From positions 34,900-98,899 of the forward strand of contig JADFJC010000002.1 of the NCBI GenBank assembly GCA_022566315.1: DNA of 64,000 nt, written 5' to 3'. Position 1 is the first letter of the stretch; each line of letters begins with the position of its first letter. A program made the position numbers and the translations under genes. This document shows positions 1 through 9,045 of this stretch, in pieces. This DNA comes from Planctomycetota bacterium (GTDB taxonomy: Bacteria; Planctomycetota; Phycisphaerae; Sedimentisphaerales; Anaerobacaceae). Below the pieces are notes generated by a model. It was not told the origin of the DNA, searched no databases, and was given only the letters and a program-made list of their open reading frames with translations.

Positions 1-1
1 T

Positions 2-415
2 GCCGGCCCCTGGGCCGTTGGCCCATGCAACGAAATTCCGGGCCACCCCGCCCATAATGAACTTCGGCGTTTCCGTGGCGAACCGCGTGTCACGCCACCA
101 GCCCAGGCCGCCCTCGATATCGGAATACACTTTTTTGGCAGGCTTAGGACCGTCATACTGAGCGTGCATCCAGGTGCCGAACAGACCTGTTTGAAAACGA
201 CGCCCCGGATATTCCTGCAACAAAGGCCAGGCTGCTACATACATGGAGAACCCGGCGTTATACGTCTCTGGAACTTTATCGTGAGGGACGATCAGGTATC
301 CGGCCATCTCTCCTTTCTGAATCTCATTGGGGGCGCCGAGCACCGGTGCCAGGTGCAAGACGAACACGAGGGCCAGGCAGGAAGTGAACAATGTAAAAAA
401 CCTTTTTTTCAACAT
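2..415 (-). CDS. Secreted protein of unknown function, C-terminus cut by window edge
   Basis: The minus-strand frame is open from an ATG at 415 to the left edge, giving 138 codons with no stop. It begins MLKKRFFTLF and continues with a hydrophobic stretch ending near LAPVLGA, a typical Sec signal peptide with a likely cleavage around residue 28. The mature part contains GEMAGYLIVPHDKVPETYNA and a Trp/Gly-rich segment (GGLGWWRDTRF). I do not recognise the family. The neighbours are secreted carbohydrate-related proteins, so a periplasmic or surface role is inferred. The catalytic part, if any, could lie outside the window. Confidence 0.6.
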   Translation of the reverse strand, partial: MLKKRFFTLFTSCLALVFVLHLAPVLGAPNEIQKGEMAGYLIVPHDKVPETYNAGFSMYVAAWPLLQEYPGRRFQTGLFGTWMHAQYDGPKPAKKVYSDIEGGLGWWRDTRFATETPKFIMGGVARNFVAWANGPGAG

Positions 416-753
416 AAGGGAACCTCCGGCAACTATTTTTCTTTCTTTATTTGCAGCGTCTAACGTAGAACTCTAAAAACATACAGCAGACAATGGACGT
501 CTGTCAAGCAGGGTTTTCGGGAATTATTCAGAACATGTGTACTTGTCAACCGGCATTTCCCATATACACTTCACTGAGACACTCCTGCTTGCCACAAGTC
601 CAATAGTACAAAGATTTCATCTCAATTGCAACAATTTTTCAGCACGCTCAACATACCATCTCGCAAGAAGCACTAAAAAACTCATGAAAAGCGATTGTGC
701 TGCCGATGGAATAGTAAGCATAATAGACTCCTTTCCGAACTTATTATCTTTAA
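416..753. other. Intergenic region, nothing recognised
   Basis: AT-rich sequence between the divergent or degraded genes at the left end. The short open frames here have no signal peptide, no recognisable motif and no good ribosome-binding site. I see no RNA gene or strong hairpin. Confidence 0.4.
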
Positions 754-942
754 CTAATAATAAGCATCGGCAAAAAGTGAAGCCATAGCACTTCCGCTTC
801 CCAGCACGAGAGCACTTTGCAGCCACCCGGGTCCTGTTTTGCCAAAATAACCCTTCCACCGCACCAGAAGGCCTTTGCCCTTAAGCTCTGCCAAATCAGC
901 CTTTTCTTTTGCAAGAACCTCAGGAGCCGATGCAGTGAACAT
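754..942 (-). pseudogene. N-terminal fragment of an Nramp-like metal transporter
   Basis: An ATG at 942 follows a usable AAAGGG ribosome-binding site. The 62-residue frame ends in KTGPGWLQSALVLGSGSAMA and then SLFADAYY before a TAG. A GPGWLQ segment followed by a Gly/Ser-rich first membrane helix is typical of the start of Nramp-type divalent-metal permeases seen in planctomycetes, which are normally above 400 residues. Here the frame stops within the first helix and the following DNA is AT-rich with no continuation. I read it as a truncated remnant. The family call rests on pattern memory of this motif only. Confidence 0.4.
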
Positions 943-1406
943 CGGCAACCCTTTCACTACTTCATCCCCCCGAAAGGGGTCCCTTGTGGGACTGGCACAG
1001 TTCTGATCTCGTTGATCCTTCCTCAATACAATATTCCTTTTCTTCCTGTTGCGCCGAGCGCAGCACGGCGAGTCGTCTGCTTTTCCGTGACTCGTGCGAC
1101 GAGCCGCCGGCAGAGGTACTCACAACTGCTCAAATATGATACCATCGTTCAGAATGAAGTCCAGGGCTTTTCCGTGACTCGTGACTCGTCCAACCGTAGC
1201 TGCTGTGTGAGAGCAGGGAGAGGTGAAGTGGTCATAAACAACAAAATAACTGTCCAATGATGACTTGACAATCCGCCCCAGGCGGATTCCGTATCGGGGC
1301 GGCCAAACAAAGGGCTTGAGATTTCGAGGAATAGCGCTATAGTATTGTAACATCAGACGGCACGTATGAATATTTGGACATGACGGCAGGTTACAGGAGA
1401 GAATCG
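943..1406. other. Intergenic region with short direct repeats
   Basis: No gene is supported. Two copies of a TTTTCCGTGACTCGTG-like string occur near 1080 and 1168, and a related GTGACTCGT string recurs near 40646. A CCCGAAAGGGG-type palindrome lies near 967. These look like small dispersed repeats. Confidence 0.35.
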
Positions 1407-2873
1407 ATGAAACGCAGGGAGTTCTTGAAGGCGTCGCTCGCAATCGGCTCGGCATTATCTTTGTCGGGTTCACGGGTACTGGGCGCAAATGATGATATTC
1501 GCATTGGCGTGATTGGAATCGGTTCATTCGTCAAGATCGGCGGCAAGGGACGAGGAGATATTCGGGACTTCCGAAAGATCCCGGGCGTCCGTGTTGTGGC
1601 TCTATGTGATTGTGATGAAAACCACCTCAACTATGAAGTGAACCAGTTCAGTAAGCGAGGTGAGAAGGTCAAGGCCTACAAGGATTTCCGCGACCTGTTG
1701 GATGACAAGGAAATCGATGCTGTCTCGATCACGACGCCGAACCATTGGCATTCATTGATGACTATCATGGCCTGTCAGGTGGGAAAAGATGTGTTCGTGC
1801 AAAAGCCCTCCTCGCACAACATCTTTGAGGGTCGCAAGATGGTCGAGGCCATGCGCAAGTACAATCGCGTGGTACAAGCCGTTCATGGACCTCGAAACAG
1901 CGGCGCGATTGCCGAATCACTCGAGTACATCTGGGCCGGTAACCTTGGGAAAATCAAGTGTGTGTACGGGATTAACTATAGGCCGCGGATGAGCATCGGC
2001 AAGGTAAATGGTCCCCAAGCCATACCCAGGTCGTGCGATTACGATCTCTGGTGCGGCCCGGCCCCTAAGAAACCACTAATGCGCAAGCACCTGCACTACG
2101 ACTGGCATTGGGACTGGGACACCGGTGACGGTGACCTTGGGAATATGGGTATTCATGCGATGGATGGGTGCCGATGGGCCTTACGGCAGAATGCGCTGCC
2201 GAAACGGGTGCTCAGCATTGGGGCGCGTCTGGGCTATGATGACGACGGCCAGACCCCCAATACCATGATATCCCTGTTGGATTACGAACCGGCTCCTATC
2301 ATTTTCGAAGTCCGCGGCCTGCCTCGGAATAGATCGTTCCGGCAATCGGATTGGAGCAAGAACAGCCGGCAGAGTATGGATGAGTTTCACGGGGTACGAA
2401 CAGGATTTGTAGTGCAATGCGAAGGTGGTTACGTGAAAGACGGCGCAGCTTTCGGCAATCACGGAAGGCTAATCAAAAAATTCACCCGCAAACAGCCCAA
2501 TTGCAAAGAGAACTTTATCAGCATCGTTCGCAGCCGTAAAACCAACGAGCTCCTGACGGATGCTCTCGAGGGACATCTCTCCTGTGGGCTGGTCCACATG
2601 GCGAACATCTCATATCAGGTGGGCAAGCACAAAACCAATAACGAAATCCGACAGGTCATTCGAAGCGAGACGGAACTCTCCGAGTCGTATGACCGTCTGA
2701 TTGACCATCTCTTAGCCAACCGATTTGACATCAACCAGGAATTGCTCGCCCTGAGTTCAATGCTGATTATGGACCCCGATAAAGAAAGATTCATCGGCCC
2801 GATGAGCAAAGAAGCGAACAGGCTGATTTCACGAGAATACCGCAAGCCATTCGTCGTATCTGCTAACGTGTGA
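1407..2873 (+). CDS. Tat-exported GFO/IDH/MocA family oxidoreductase
   Basis: Predicted NAD(P)-dependent oxidoreductase of 488 residues acting on a sugar or polyol outside the cytoplasm. The start is the ATG at 1407, preceded by AGGAG at good spacing; an ATG at 1374 would add 11 residues. The N-terminus MKRREFLKASLAIGSALSLS is a Tat signal. A Rossmann segment follows (IRIGVIGIGSF, then VVALCDCD), then the family region around KDVFVQKPSSHN and the later DGDLGNMGIHAMD, which matches the C-terminal GFO domain of planctomycete homologues. The usual EKP motif reads QKP here: the lysine is kept and the preceding Glu is changed. It stands alone with no operon partner in sight. The substrate cannot be told from sequence. 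Confidence 0.88.
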   Translation: MKRREFLKASLAIGSALSLSGSRVLGANDDIRIGVIGIGSFVKIGGKGRGDIRDFRKIPGVRVVALCDCDENHLNYEVNQFSKRGEKVKAYKDFRDLLDDKEIDAVSITTPNHWHSLMTIMACQVGKDVFVQKPSSHNIFEGRKMVEAMRKYNRVVQAVHGPRNSGAIAESLEYIWAGNLGKIKCVYGINYRPRMSIGKVNGPQAIPRSCDYDLWCGPAPKKPLMRKHLHYDWHWDWDTGDGDLGNMGIHAMDGCRWALRQNALPKRVLSIGARLGYDDDGQTPNTMISLLDYEPAPIIFEVRGLPRNRSFRQSDWSKNSRQSMDEFHGVRTGFVVQCEGGYVKDGAAFGNHGRLIKKFTRKQPNCKENFISIVRSRKTNELLTDALEGHLSCGLVHMANISYQVGKHKTNNEIRQVIRSETELSESYDRLIDHLLANRFDINQELLALSSMLIMDPDKERFIGPMSKEANRLISREYRKPFVVSANV

Positions 2874-3414
2874 TAGTTGACGGAACGTTCACATAGATGA
2901 GTCTGGCCGGCGTCTGTTGACGATCCATTTGTCTCCCGGAAAAACACTCGTCCTGTCCAAATGCTGGAACAGACCAGGGCGATAGCGGCGTCTGCGTGGT
3001 TTGGGACTTGTTTTCTTATCTATTTCTGTTATGCTCCAGTTTCAGATTTTGTTTGATTGCGTTGAAAAAAATATGAATAGCTCGAAAGATTTCCCTTGAC
3101 GAGAGAGTTGCTCATCTGGTATAAATAAGATGAATGAAGTTTATGGATTTTGGCTTTCCTGAGGACAAAATCCTGGGCAAAGCATACAAACTGTCCTGGC
3201 TGGAAGGTCAAAATATAAGAGGGCAAAGTGCAAAGTTTCCTGGGCTTTGCGCTTGGCAGATGGAATCTATACATATCAGTTAACGGTCGATGTTGGACCT
3301 TTGAAGGAAGGAGGTAGTGTCAAGTCGTAAGACTCATCTTGGGCAGATGATGTAGTGAGTGTGATAATTGTTATCGGCCGTTTTTATTTTAAACCTTTTT
3401 GAAGGAGAACTACT
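2874..3414. other. Intergenic region, possibly degraded coding sequence
   Basis: No intact gene is seen. A short frame near 3211-3327 on the plus strand ends ADGIYTYQLTVDVGPLKEGG before a stop, which could be the tail of a lost protein, but it has no start and no clear family. Confidence 0.3.
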
Positions 3415-3533
3415 ATGTCTAATAAATTGATTTTTTAGTTTCTTTTGTTTTGGTATTGGGTTTTGCTGCCGGCACGGCGCTTGCTGAGCTGGTTGCCTAC
3501 TACCCCCTGAATGAGAGAAGTCAATTGAGTTAA
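3415..3533 (+). pseudogene. Frameshifted, truncated start of a LamG-type secreted protein
   Basis: A good ribosome-binding site (GAAGGAG) precedes ATG at 3415. The frame opens MSNKLIF and stops at once. Shifting frame inside the run of T at about 3431-3436 restores a signal peptide (FLVSFVLVLGFAAGTALA) followed by ELVAYYPLNE, the way planctomycete LamG/concanavalin-domain proteins begin (signal peptide, then L-V-A-x-Y-P-L-x-E). The restored frame stops at 3531-3533 after about 39 residues. The gene is therefore broken twice, by a frameshift and by loss of nearly all of the body. Confidence 0.55.
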
Positions 3534-3565
3534 TCCCTAAGGGATGATAGTGAGGAGTAAGTATT

Positions 3566-6500
3566 ATGAAAAATCGAATAGTTTGGTTGACAGCAGTTTT
3601 GTTGATAGGACTCGTGGGAGTCAGTCCAAGCCACGCACAAGACGTCGTAAATCTACTGGATAATGGTGGCCTTGAGGACGGTGTCACGGACCCGTGGAGC
3701 ACATATGGTGACGCTACCTTAGAAGTGGTTACAGAATTGGTGGGCGCAGCAGTACCCGAAGATCCGATTGAGGGAACGTATGCCTTGCATGTTACGGTTA
3801 ACTCAGCAGGTGCAAATTCCTGGGATGCCGGTCTGCAGCACGCACAACGTGTTTTTGAAAATGGCAAGCATTACACTCTTTCGGTCTTTATGAAATCCAA
3901 GTCAGGTGACCTGCAGATCCGTCTCAAGCCGGAACGTGGAGCAGACCCGTGGGAGGGATATGGTGAACAGGAATTCTTCATAACTGAAGAATGGGCGGAA
4001 TATAGCGTAACAACTCCTGTTTTTACTGCGGATGTGGATCCAGGGGCCATCACATTCCACATCGCTTTTACAGCCGGTGATTTCTGGGTAGACGCCGCAA
4101 GATGGTACGAAGGCGACTATGTCGAACCATCTTTCAAACCAAGACTTACGGCTGCTGACCCCAGTCCTGAAGACGGCGTTGTTGACGTACCTCGCGATAC
4201 GGTACTGAGTTGGGCACCGAGCTCGCTTGCCGACACGCACAACGTGTACTTCGGCACCGTCTTTGATGATGTCAATAATGCCACCGCCAGTACGGCGAGC
4301 CAAGCGGGTACAACTTACGATCCCGACGGCCTTCTCGAATTCGGCCAGACCTATTACTGGCGGATAGATGAAGTCAATGCACCGCCGGACTCCACCGCGT
4401 TCAAAGGCGACGTGTGGAGCTTCACCGTCGAGCCTTTTGTTTATCCGATTGCGAACATCATCGCCACGGCTTCCAGCTCTGCCGACGGGAGCGATCCGGC
4501 CGACACTATCAACGGCTCCGGACTGGATGCCGACGACCTGCACTCGATGGCCGCGACGGACATGTGGCAGAGCGATCTGGATGGACCCGAGCCGGTCTGG
4601 ATCCAGTACGAGTTCGACAGGGCCTACAAGCTCACCGAGATGTGGGTTTGGAACTACAACATGCAGTTCGAGAACTTTCTGGGCTTCGGGTTCAAGGATG
4701 TTACCATCGAGCACTCTGTCGATGGCGTTGATTGGACGGCACTGGGCGATTACGAATTTGTCCAAAGCCCCGGCCAGCCCGGCCTGGCCCACAACACCAC
4801 CATCGACCTTGGCGGTCTGGTGGCGCAGTACATCCGGTTGACCGCCAACACCAATTGGACGACGATACAGTCGGGGTCGGCTGGTCTGAGCGAAGTCCGC
4901 ATCTACCAGCTGCCTGTCCATGCGAGAGAGCCGCAGCCGGCTTCGGGAGAATCCGACGTGGTGCTGGATGCCGTTCTTGGTTGGCGACCGGGAAGAGAGG
5001 CCGTCTCGCACGAGGTGTATCTCAGCAACGACGAGCAGGCCGTCATTGATGGTACGGCGCTTGCCACTGCAGTGAGCGAGAACCTCTATCAGCCCGCTCC
5101 TCTTGACTTTGGACAGACTTACTACTGGAAGATTAATGAGGTCAATGAGGCTGCGAGCCCCAGAGCCTGGGAAGGTGACGTTTGGAACTTTTCCACCATA
5201 GAGTACTTTGTCGTGGAGGATTTTGAGGACTACAACGACTATCCACCAGACGAGATATGGGCCACGTGGATAGACGGATATGGCGTCCCGGAAAACGGCG
5301 CCACAGTAGGTTATCCTAATCCGGATTGGAATCTGGACGAGCATTATGCTGAGACAACGATCGTTCACGGCGGCGCCCAGGCGATGCCACTCTTTTACAG
5401 CAACACCGGCGTCGCAGCATATTCAGAGGCCGAGCGGACATGGAATACGCCTCAAGACTGGACGGTCAACGGGGCCGATACCCTGACGCTGTGGTTCCGC
5501 GGCCATCCAGCTCCTGTCGGCAGCTTCGTAGAGGGGCAGGTTGGCGCCTACACGATGACCGCCTCCACTGGAGATATCTGGGACACGTCCGATGCGTTCC
5601 ACTTCGCCTACCTGCGGTTATCAGGCGCAGGGACGATTCAAGCGCAGGTACTCAGCATCGATAACACCCACCAATATGCCAAGACGGGAGTGATGATTCG
5701 CGATACGCTGGATGCAGACTCGGCGCATGCCATGGTGGTCATCCACGCCGGTGGTGGAGTTGCCTTCCAGCGTCGTGTTACCATAGGCGCTACTACCCTC
5801 CAGGATAACCAAGCCGGGATTAACGCACCGGTGTGGGTGAAATTGGAGCGTACCACGGGAGGCGTGTTCAGTGCCTGGTATTCAACTGACGGAACTACCT
5901 GGCAAGCGCTGGGCGTCCCAGAGTCGATCCCAATGGCTTTAGATGTGTATATAGGTTTGCCCTTGACCAGCAATGATGTTACTCTAACGTGCCAGGCTGA
6001 ATTCTCCGACGTCCAGATCACCGGGGCGGTTAGTCAGCAGTGGACGAACCAGAATATCGGGATACTCACCAACACTGCTGAGCCGATGTATGTGACTGTA
6101 GCCGACAGCACTGGCGCAACTGCGACAGTCTACCACGATGATCCAAATGCAGCACAGATAGCAACCTATACGGAATGGTCTATCGACCTGCAAGCAATCG
6201 CAGATCAGGGCGTGAACGTGGCGGCTGTCAGTAAGCTCTCCATTGGTGTGGGTGACAAGAACAATCCGCAACCGAATGCCTTCGGGACACTCTACATCGA
6301 CGACATCTCGGTCGGCCATCCCATGGCCATACTCATACCACCCGGAACCAATCTGCTGACTAATGGTGGCTTTGAGGACGGTGTTATTGATCCGTGGGGT
6401 TTCTGGGGCGACGCTACCGCAGAAGTGGTTACAGAATTGGTGGGCGCAGCGGTCCCCGAAGATCCGATTGAGGGAGACTCTGCTCTGCATATTACGGTTA

Positions 6501-7396
6501 ACTCAGCAGGTGCAAATGACTGGGATTATGGCCTGAACCAGGGAGGATATGTTTTTGAAGCAGGCAAGAAGTACACTGTTTCGGCCTTTCTCAAGTGCAA
6601 GGAAGGTACACTGGATTTCCGTATCAAGCCGGAACTGGCAGCAGCTCCATGGTCGGGATATGGTGAGCAGGTCTTCACCATGACTGACACATGGGCGGAA
6701 TATAGCGTAACAACTCCTGTTTTTGCTGAGGACACGAGTCCAGCGAGCATCACATTCCACATAGCTTTTGCAGCTGCTGAATTTTGGGTAGATGGCATAA
6801 GATTTTACGAAGGCGACTATGTCCCGCCCTCAGGCGCGCCTACGCTTACGCCTACGGTCTTCGATTTCGAGACGGGTGCTCAAGGCTGGGGAGACCTCAA
6901 AGACGGCACAGCGGTGACCGTTTCGGCCGAGACACACAGCGGCGGCGGCAGCCAATCCCTGTCCGCCACGATTGACGAGGCCGCACATGAACAGCAGGAA
7001 GGCGGCTGGGCTTCGCCACGGGTCTTTACAGTCGACCAAGCTGATGTTGCCGCGGGCGGTTATAGTACCCTGTCGTTCTGGTATCGCGTTGATGATCCCG
7101 ATCTTAACGGCGGAAACTTTGTCCTCCACTGGATATCGAGCACCGAATCCTGGAGTGGCGGCGGTTGGTACGGTAACGGGCTCTGGGGCGTGTTGATTGC
7201 CGACAGCCAATGGCACCAGCAAACAGCCGACCTCTCGATCCTCGGCGAGGCCGCAGGTGGCTGGCAAGGCACGTGGGGTGACCTGGGAGCCTGGGAGTTC
7301 AGAGGCGATCTGCTCTACTCATTTGAGATCGTCGTTTCGCCCACTGATAACACCACTGGCAGCAACATCTACCTCGATGATGTCGTGTTGGAATGA
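3566..7396 (+). CDS. Large secreted multidomain carbohydrate-binding/adhesin-like protein
   Basis: This 1276-residue protein has a Sec signal peptide ending near SPSHA (residue 24). Domains in order: a CBM-like beta-sandwich (29-185); a fibronectin-III-like module with the planctomycete YYWRIDEVN signature (190-290); an F5/8 type C (discoidin) domain (295-455); a second Fn3-like module with YYWKINEVN (455-550); then a beta module starting VVEDFEDYND, interrupted at about 655-820 by a concanavalin-like insert (TGVMIRDTLDADSAHAMVV). A second copy of the first CBM-like domain follows (929-1085), then a final laminin-G/CBM-like domain ending DDVVLE. There is no PEP-CTERM, sortase or transmembrane tail and no catalytic motif. 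A role in binding polysaccharide or attachment is inferred. The start is supported by a GAGGAG upstream. Confidence 0.8.
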   Translation: MKNRIVWLTAVLLIGLVGVSPSHAQDVVNLLDNGGLEDGVTDPWSTYGDATLEVVTELVGAAVPEDPIEGTYALHVTVNSAGANSWDAGLQHAQRVFENGKHYTLSVFMKSKSGDLQIRLKPERGADPWEGYGEQEFFITEEWAEYSVTTPVFTADVDPGAITFHIAFTAGDFWVDAARWYEGDYVEPSFKPRLTAADPSPEDGVVDVPRDTVLSWAPSSLADTHNVYFGTVFDDVNNATASTASQAGTTYDPDGLLEFGQTYYWRIDEVNAPPDSTAFKGDVWSFTVEPFVYPIANIIATASSSADGSDPADTINGSGLDADDLHSMAATDMWQSDLDGPEPVWIQYEFDRAYKLTEMWVWNYNMQFENFLGFGFKDVTIEHSVDGVDWTALGDYEFVQSPGQPGLAHNTTIDLGGLVAQYIRLTANTNWTTIQSGSAGLSEVRIYQLPVHAREPQPASGESDVVLDAVLGWRPGREAVSHEVYLSNDEQAVIDGTALATAVSENLYQPAPLDFGQTYYWKINEVNEAASPRAWEGDVWNFSTIEYFVVEDFEDYNDYPPDEIWATWIDGYGVPENGATVGYPNPDWNLDEHYAETTIVHGGAQAMPLFYSNTGVAAYSEAERTWNTPQDWTVNGADTLTLWFRGHPAPVGSFVEGQVGAYTMTASTGDIWDTSDAFHFAYLRLSGAGTIQAQVLSIDNTHQYAKTGVMIRDTLDADSAHAMVVIHAGGGVAFQRRVTIGATTLQDNQAGINAPVWVKLERTTGGVFSAWYSTDGTTWQALGVPESIPMALDVYIGLPLTSNDVTLTCQAEFSDVQITGAVSQQWTNQNIGILTNTAEPMYVTVADSTGATATVYHDDPNAAQIATYTEWSIDLQAIADQGVNVAAVSKLSIGVGDKNNPQPNAFGTLYIDDISVGHPMAILIPPGTNLLTNGGFEDGVIDPWGFWGDATAEVVTELVGAAVPEDPIEGDSALHITVNSAGANDWDYGLNQGGYVFEAGKKYTVSAFLKCKEGTLDFRIKPELAAAPWSGYGEQVFTMTDTWAEYSVTTPVFAEDTSPASITFHIAFAAAEFWVDGIRFYEGDYVPPSGAPTLTPTVFDFETGAQGWGDLKDGTAVTVSAETHSGGGSQSLSATIDEAAHEQQEGGWASPRVFTVDQADVAAGGYSTLSFWYRVDDPDLNGGNFVLHWISSTESWSGGGWYGNGLWGVLIADSQWHQQTADLSILGEAAGGWQGTWGDLGAWEFRGDLLYSFEIVVSPTDNTTGSNIYLDDVVLE
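3650..4120 (+). repeat. CBM-coding repeat, copy 1 (471 bp)
   Basis: First copy of a 471-bp in-frame duplication inside the large secreted protein gene; the partner is 6350-6820. Blocks of near-identity include the part around 3720-3775 and the part around 3990-4024. Confidence 0.8.
6350..6820 (+). repeat. CBM-coding repeat, copy 2 (471 bp)
   Basis: Second copy of the duplication, exactly the same length as 3650-4120 and starting and ending at the same codons (Asn-Leu-Leu ... Gly-Asp-Tyr). Some stretches are almost identical at DNA level while others have diverged. That pattern fits an old duplication with later local gene conversion. Confidence 0.8.
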
Positions 7397-7444
7397 GCAT
7401 AGTACGATAGCTCTTCATTGAGCTAGAAGATTTTGCACCAGTTC

Positions 7445-7483
7445 GGGGCGCCTGTGCTGATTTAGTTCGGCACAGGCAGCCCC
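7445..7483 (+). terminator. Stem-loop after the large secreted protein gene
   Basis: GGGGC plus GCCTGTGC (7445-7457) pairs with GCACAGGC and GCCCC (7470-7483) with one bulged A and a 12-nt loop. It lies about 50 bp after the stop at 7396. There is no U-tract, so it may be a stabilising or Rho-type end rather than a classic intrinsic terminator. Confidence 0.5.
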
Positions 7484-7644
7484 ACGCGTTTACGTGGGTG
7501 CTTCCTGAATCACTGACGTCAGCGATTGCCGGGACTGACGGGAACATCTGGTGGTTCGAGCTGGCGCTCATCTCGAACATGGATGGCGCATCGGTAACGA
7601 AGTTTTACATCGACAACATCCAGTTGATATATGAGGCTCCGTAA
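7477..7644 (+). pseudogene. C-terminal remnant of a secreted carbohydrate-binding protein
   Basis: An open frame without a start ends at the TAA at 7642-7644 and reads GTDGNIWWFELALISNMDGA then TKFYIDNIQLIYEAP. A final beta strand of the form K-F-Y-I-D-N-I-Q is how CBM-like and LamG-like secreted proteins of this genome end (compare IYLDDVVLE in the 1276-aa protein just upstream). I take it as the tail of a lost paralogue. Confidence 0.45.
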
Positions 7645-7710
7645 TCTCTGGGAGTTTTGTCGATCAGGTTTCCTGTTGAATAAGCAGGTTCCCGATCGAA
7701 GGTGATTAAA

Positions 7711-7744
7711 CAGGCCCACGCCCGAAACATCGGGCGTGGGTCTG
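7711..7744 (+). terminator. Strong 14-bp stem-loop
   Basis: The left arm 7711-7724 and right arm 7731-7744 pair along all 14 positions (one G-U), with a 6-nt loop AAACAT. It sits 67 bp after the pseudogene stop at 7644. The next bases are TGTTCATAAT, so the U-tract is poor. It probably ends transcription before the exopolysaccharide locus. Confidence 0.6.
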
Positions 7745-8049
7745 TGTTCATAATGGGCCACGCTTATCAATGAAGTTAATTTAATGACCGATAAACGGCC
7801 CAAAATATGAAATTTGGCTGATTTTTCGGTTATTGTAGGGGTCTTGCGGGCACATGCCGTTTTTTGCTTTTTTTGGAATTATGCTCTTGATAAAAACAGC
7901 CGAAAAATGTATAATAATACTATTGTTTGCAGCCTTAAGGAGGAGGCATTCCAAAGTTTCTTTCTCAGCGGAGAGCGGTGTACCATCGTGGCGGAAGTAA
8001 CGTTACTTTTTTTTAGCTTTAGAATACTACTTTAAGGCTATATCCTTTG
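7745..8049. other. Leader region of the exopolysaccharide locus
   Basis: About 300 bp of AT-rich DNA before epsI. An open frame at 7814-8035 has no recognisable features and is probably chance. The locus promoter is expected here, but I see no clear -35/-10 pair. Confidence 0.3.
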
Positions 8050-8814
8050 ATGTATCCGATTGGATATAACTATTCGATGCGAGCGGCAACAGGTAAAACC
8101 CCACTATGGTTCATTTGGATTTTAGCTGTTCTGCTTTTGGTATCCGCCGGCATAACTTACCGTGTTCTGGCAACCGGCTTGAAGCGTATCGTTGATACCG
8201 CCATCACGCTGCCTGTACCTCTGAGTGCTTTCCCCTCGCAAATTGGCAACTGGGTCGGCAAAGATTTGTCCATTCCTAATATTACTAAGGAATATATGGA
8301 GAAGAACTTTGCGGATGATTTTGTGAGCAGACGATATGTTAACTCTGTAACCAAGACATGGGCCGATGTTTATATCGTATATTGCTCGTCCCGCCCAGGG
8401 GGCATACTGGGTCATCGACCTCGGGTGTGCTATCCCGGATATGGCTGGATCCATGATGGTACAGAACCCTTGCAATTTATCTCGCGAGCCGGCCGACAAA
8501 TACCTTGTTTGATACATCGCTTCCATAAGCCCGCTCCAATGAACGAGCAGAAAGTTGTCCTGAACTTCTACATCTTGAACGGCCAGCTTACGGCTGATGA
8601 GAATGATTTTTCCGGCCTACTTGGTCGAAGACCCAACATTGCCGGAGACTGGGCTCGGTACGTGGCACAGGTTCAGATAAGCTCGGTGCTGGAGAATTCC
8701 ATCAGAACGATAGCGAAGGATGTAACAGACTTGGTTCTGGATTATCTCCCTGACCGGAATGGCAAAGTCCGTGCGGTTGAATATAGCGACATCATAGATG
8801 ATGTTTTGAAATAG
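8050..8814 (+). CDS. epsI: Exosortase-associated EpsI-like protein (DUF3485)
   Basis: The protein is 254-255 residues: one N-terminal membrane helix (about residues 18-38), then a DUF3485/EpsI domain with the hallmark GHRPRVCYPGYGW (about residues 120-132), including the conserved Cys. EpsI proteins accompany exosortases, sometimes as the C-terminal half of one polypeptide, and are needed for exopolysaccharide export or assembly in several bacteria. Here it is separate and lies about 16 kb upstream of the exosortase gene at 24791, opening the same gene run. ATG at 8050 is taken as the start; ATG at 8077 would shorten the cytoplasmic tail. The ribosome-binding site is weak. Confidence 0.85.
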   Translation: MYPIGYNYSMRAATGKTPLWFIWILAVLLLVSAGITYRVLATGLKRIVDTAITLPVPLSAFPSQIGNWVGKDLSIPNITKEYMEKNFADDFVSRRYVNSVTKTWADVYIVYCSSRPGGILGHRPRVCYPGYGWIHDGTEPLQFISRAGRQIPCLIHRFHKPAPMNEQKVVLNFYILNGQLTADENDFSGLLGRRPNIAGDWARYVAQVQISSVLENSIRTIAKDVTDLVLDYLPDRNGKVRAVEYSDIIDDVLK

Positions 8815-9045
8815 AGCGGTCCATTGCCGGTGAGAGCAGCATTGGATAGTGGCATAAGTTGTGTTGTTACTGGAAGTTACATTGATTTTTTCAATGCAAC
8901 CGACGGGGACGGAGTATAGCTGTAGTAAATTTCTCTGATAACAAGACCCTATTCTAAGGCCTGATTTAATTCACGTTTTCCGGAGTATAAAAAAAGGTAC
9001 ATTTTGACAGAATAATTGTCGAGGCTGAGTTTTTTGGTGTGATTT

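Noticed and set aside
817-1260. 147-codon plus-strand frame
   Set aside because: It overlaps the Nramp-like remnant on the opposite strand and repeat strings, and its composition is not protein-like.
3211-3327. Frame ending in ADGIYTYQLTVDVGPLKEGG
   Set aside because: It could be the tail of a lost secreted protein, but there is no start, no family match I can name, and the upstream residues look random.
3902-5368. 488-codon minus-strand open frame
   Set aside because: It lies entirely antisense to the well-supported 1276-aa secreted protein, has no signal or motif, and reflects the GC-rich third positions of that gene.
7814-8035. 73-codon frame before epsI
   Set aside because: No ribosome-binding site or recognisable motif. 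The hydrophobic look comes from T-rich DNA.
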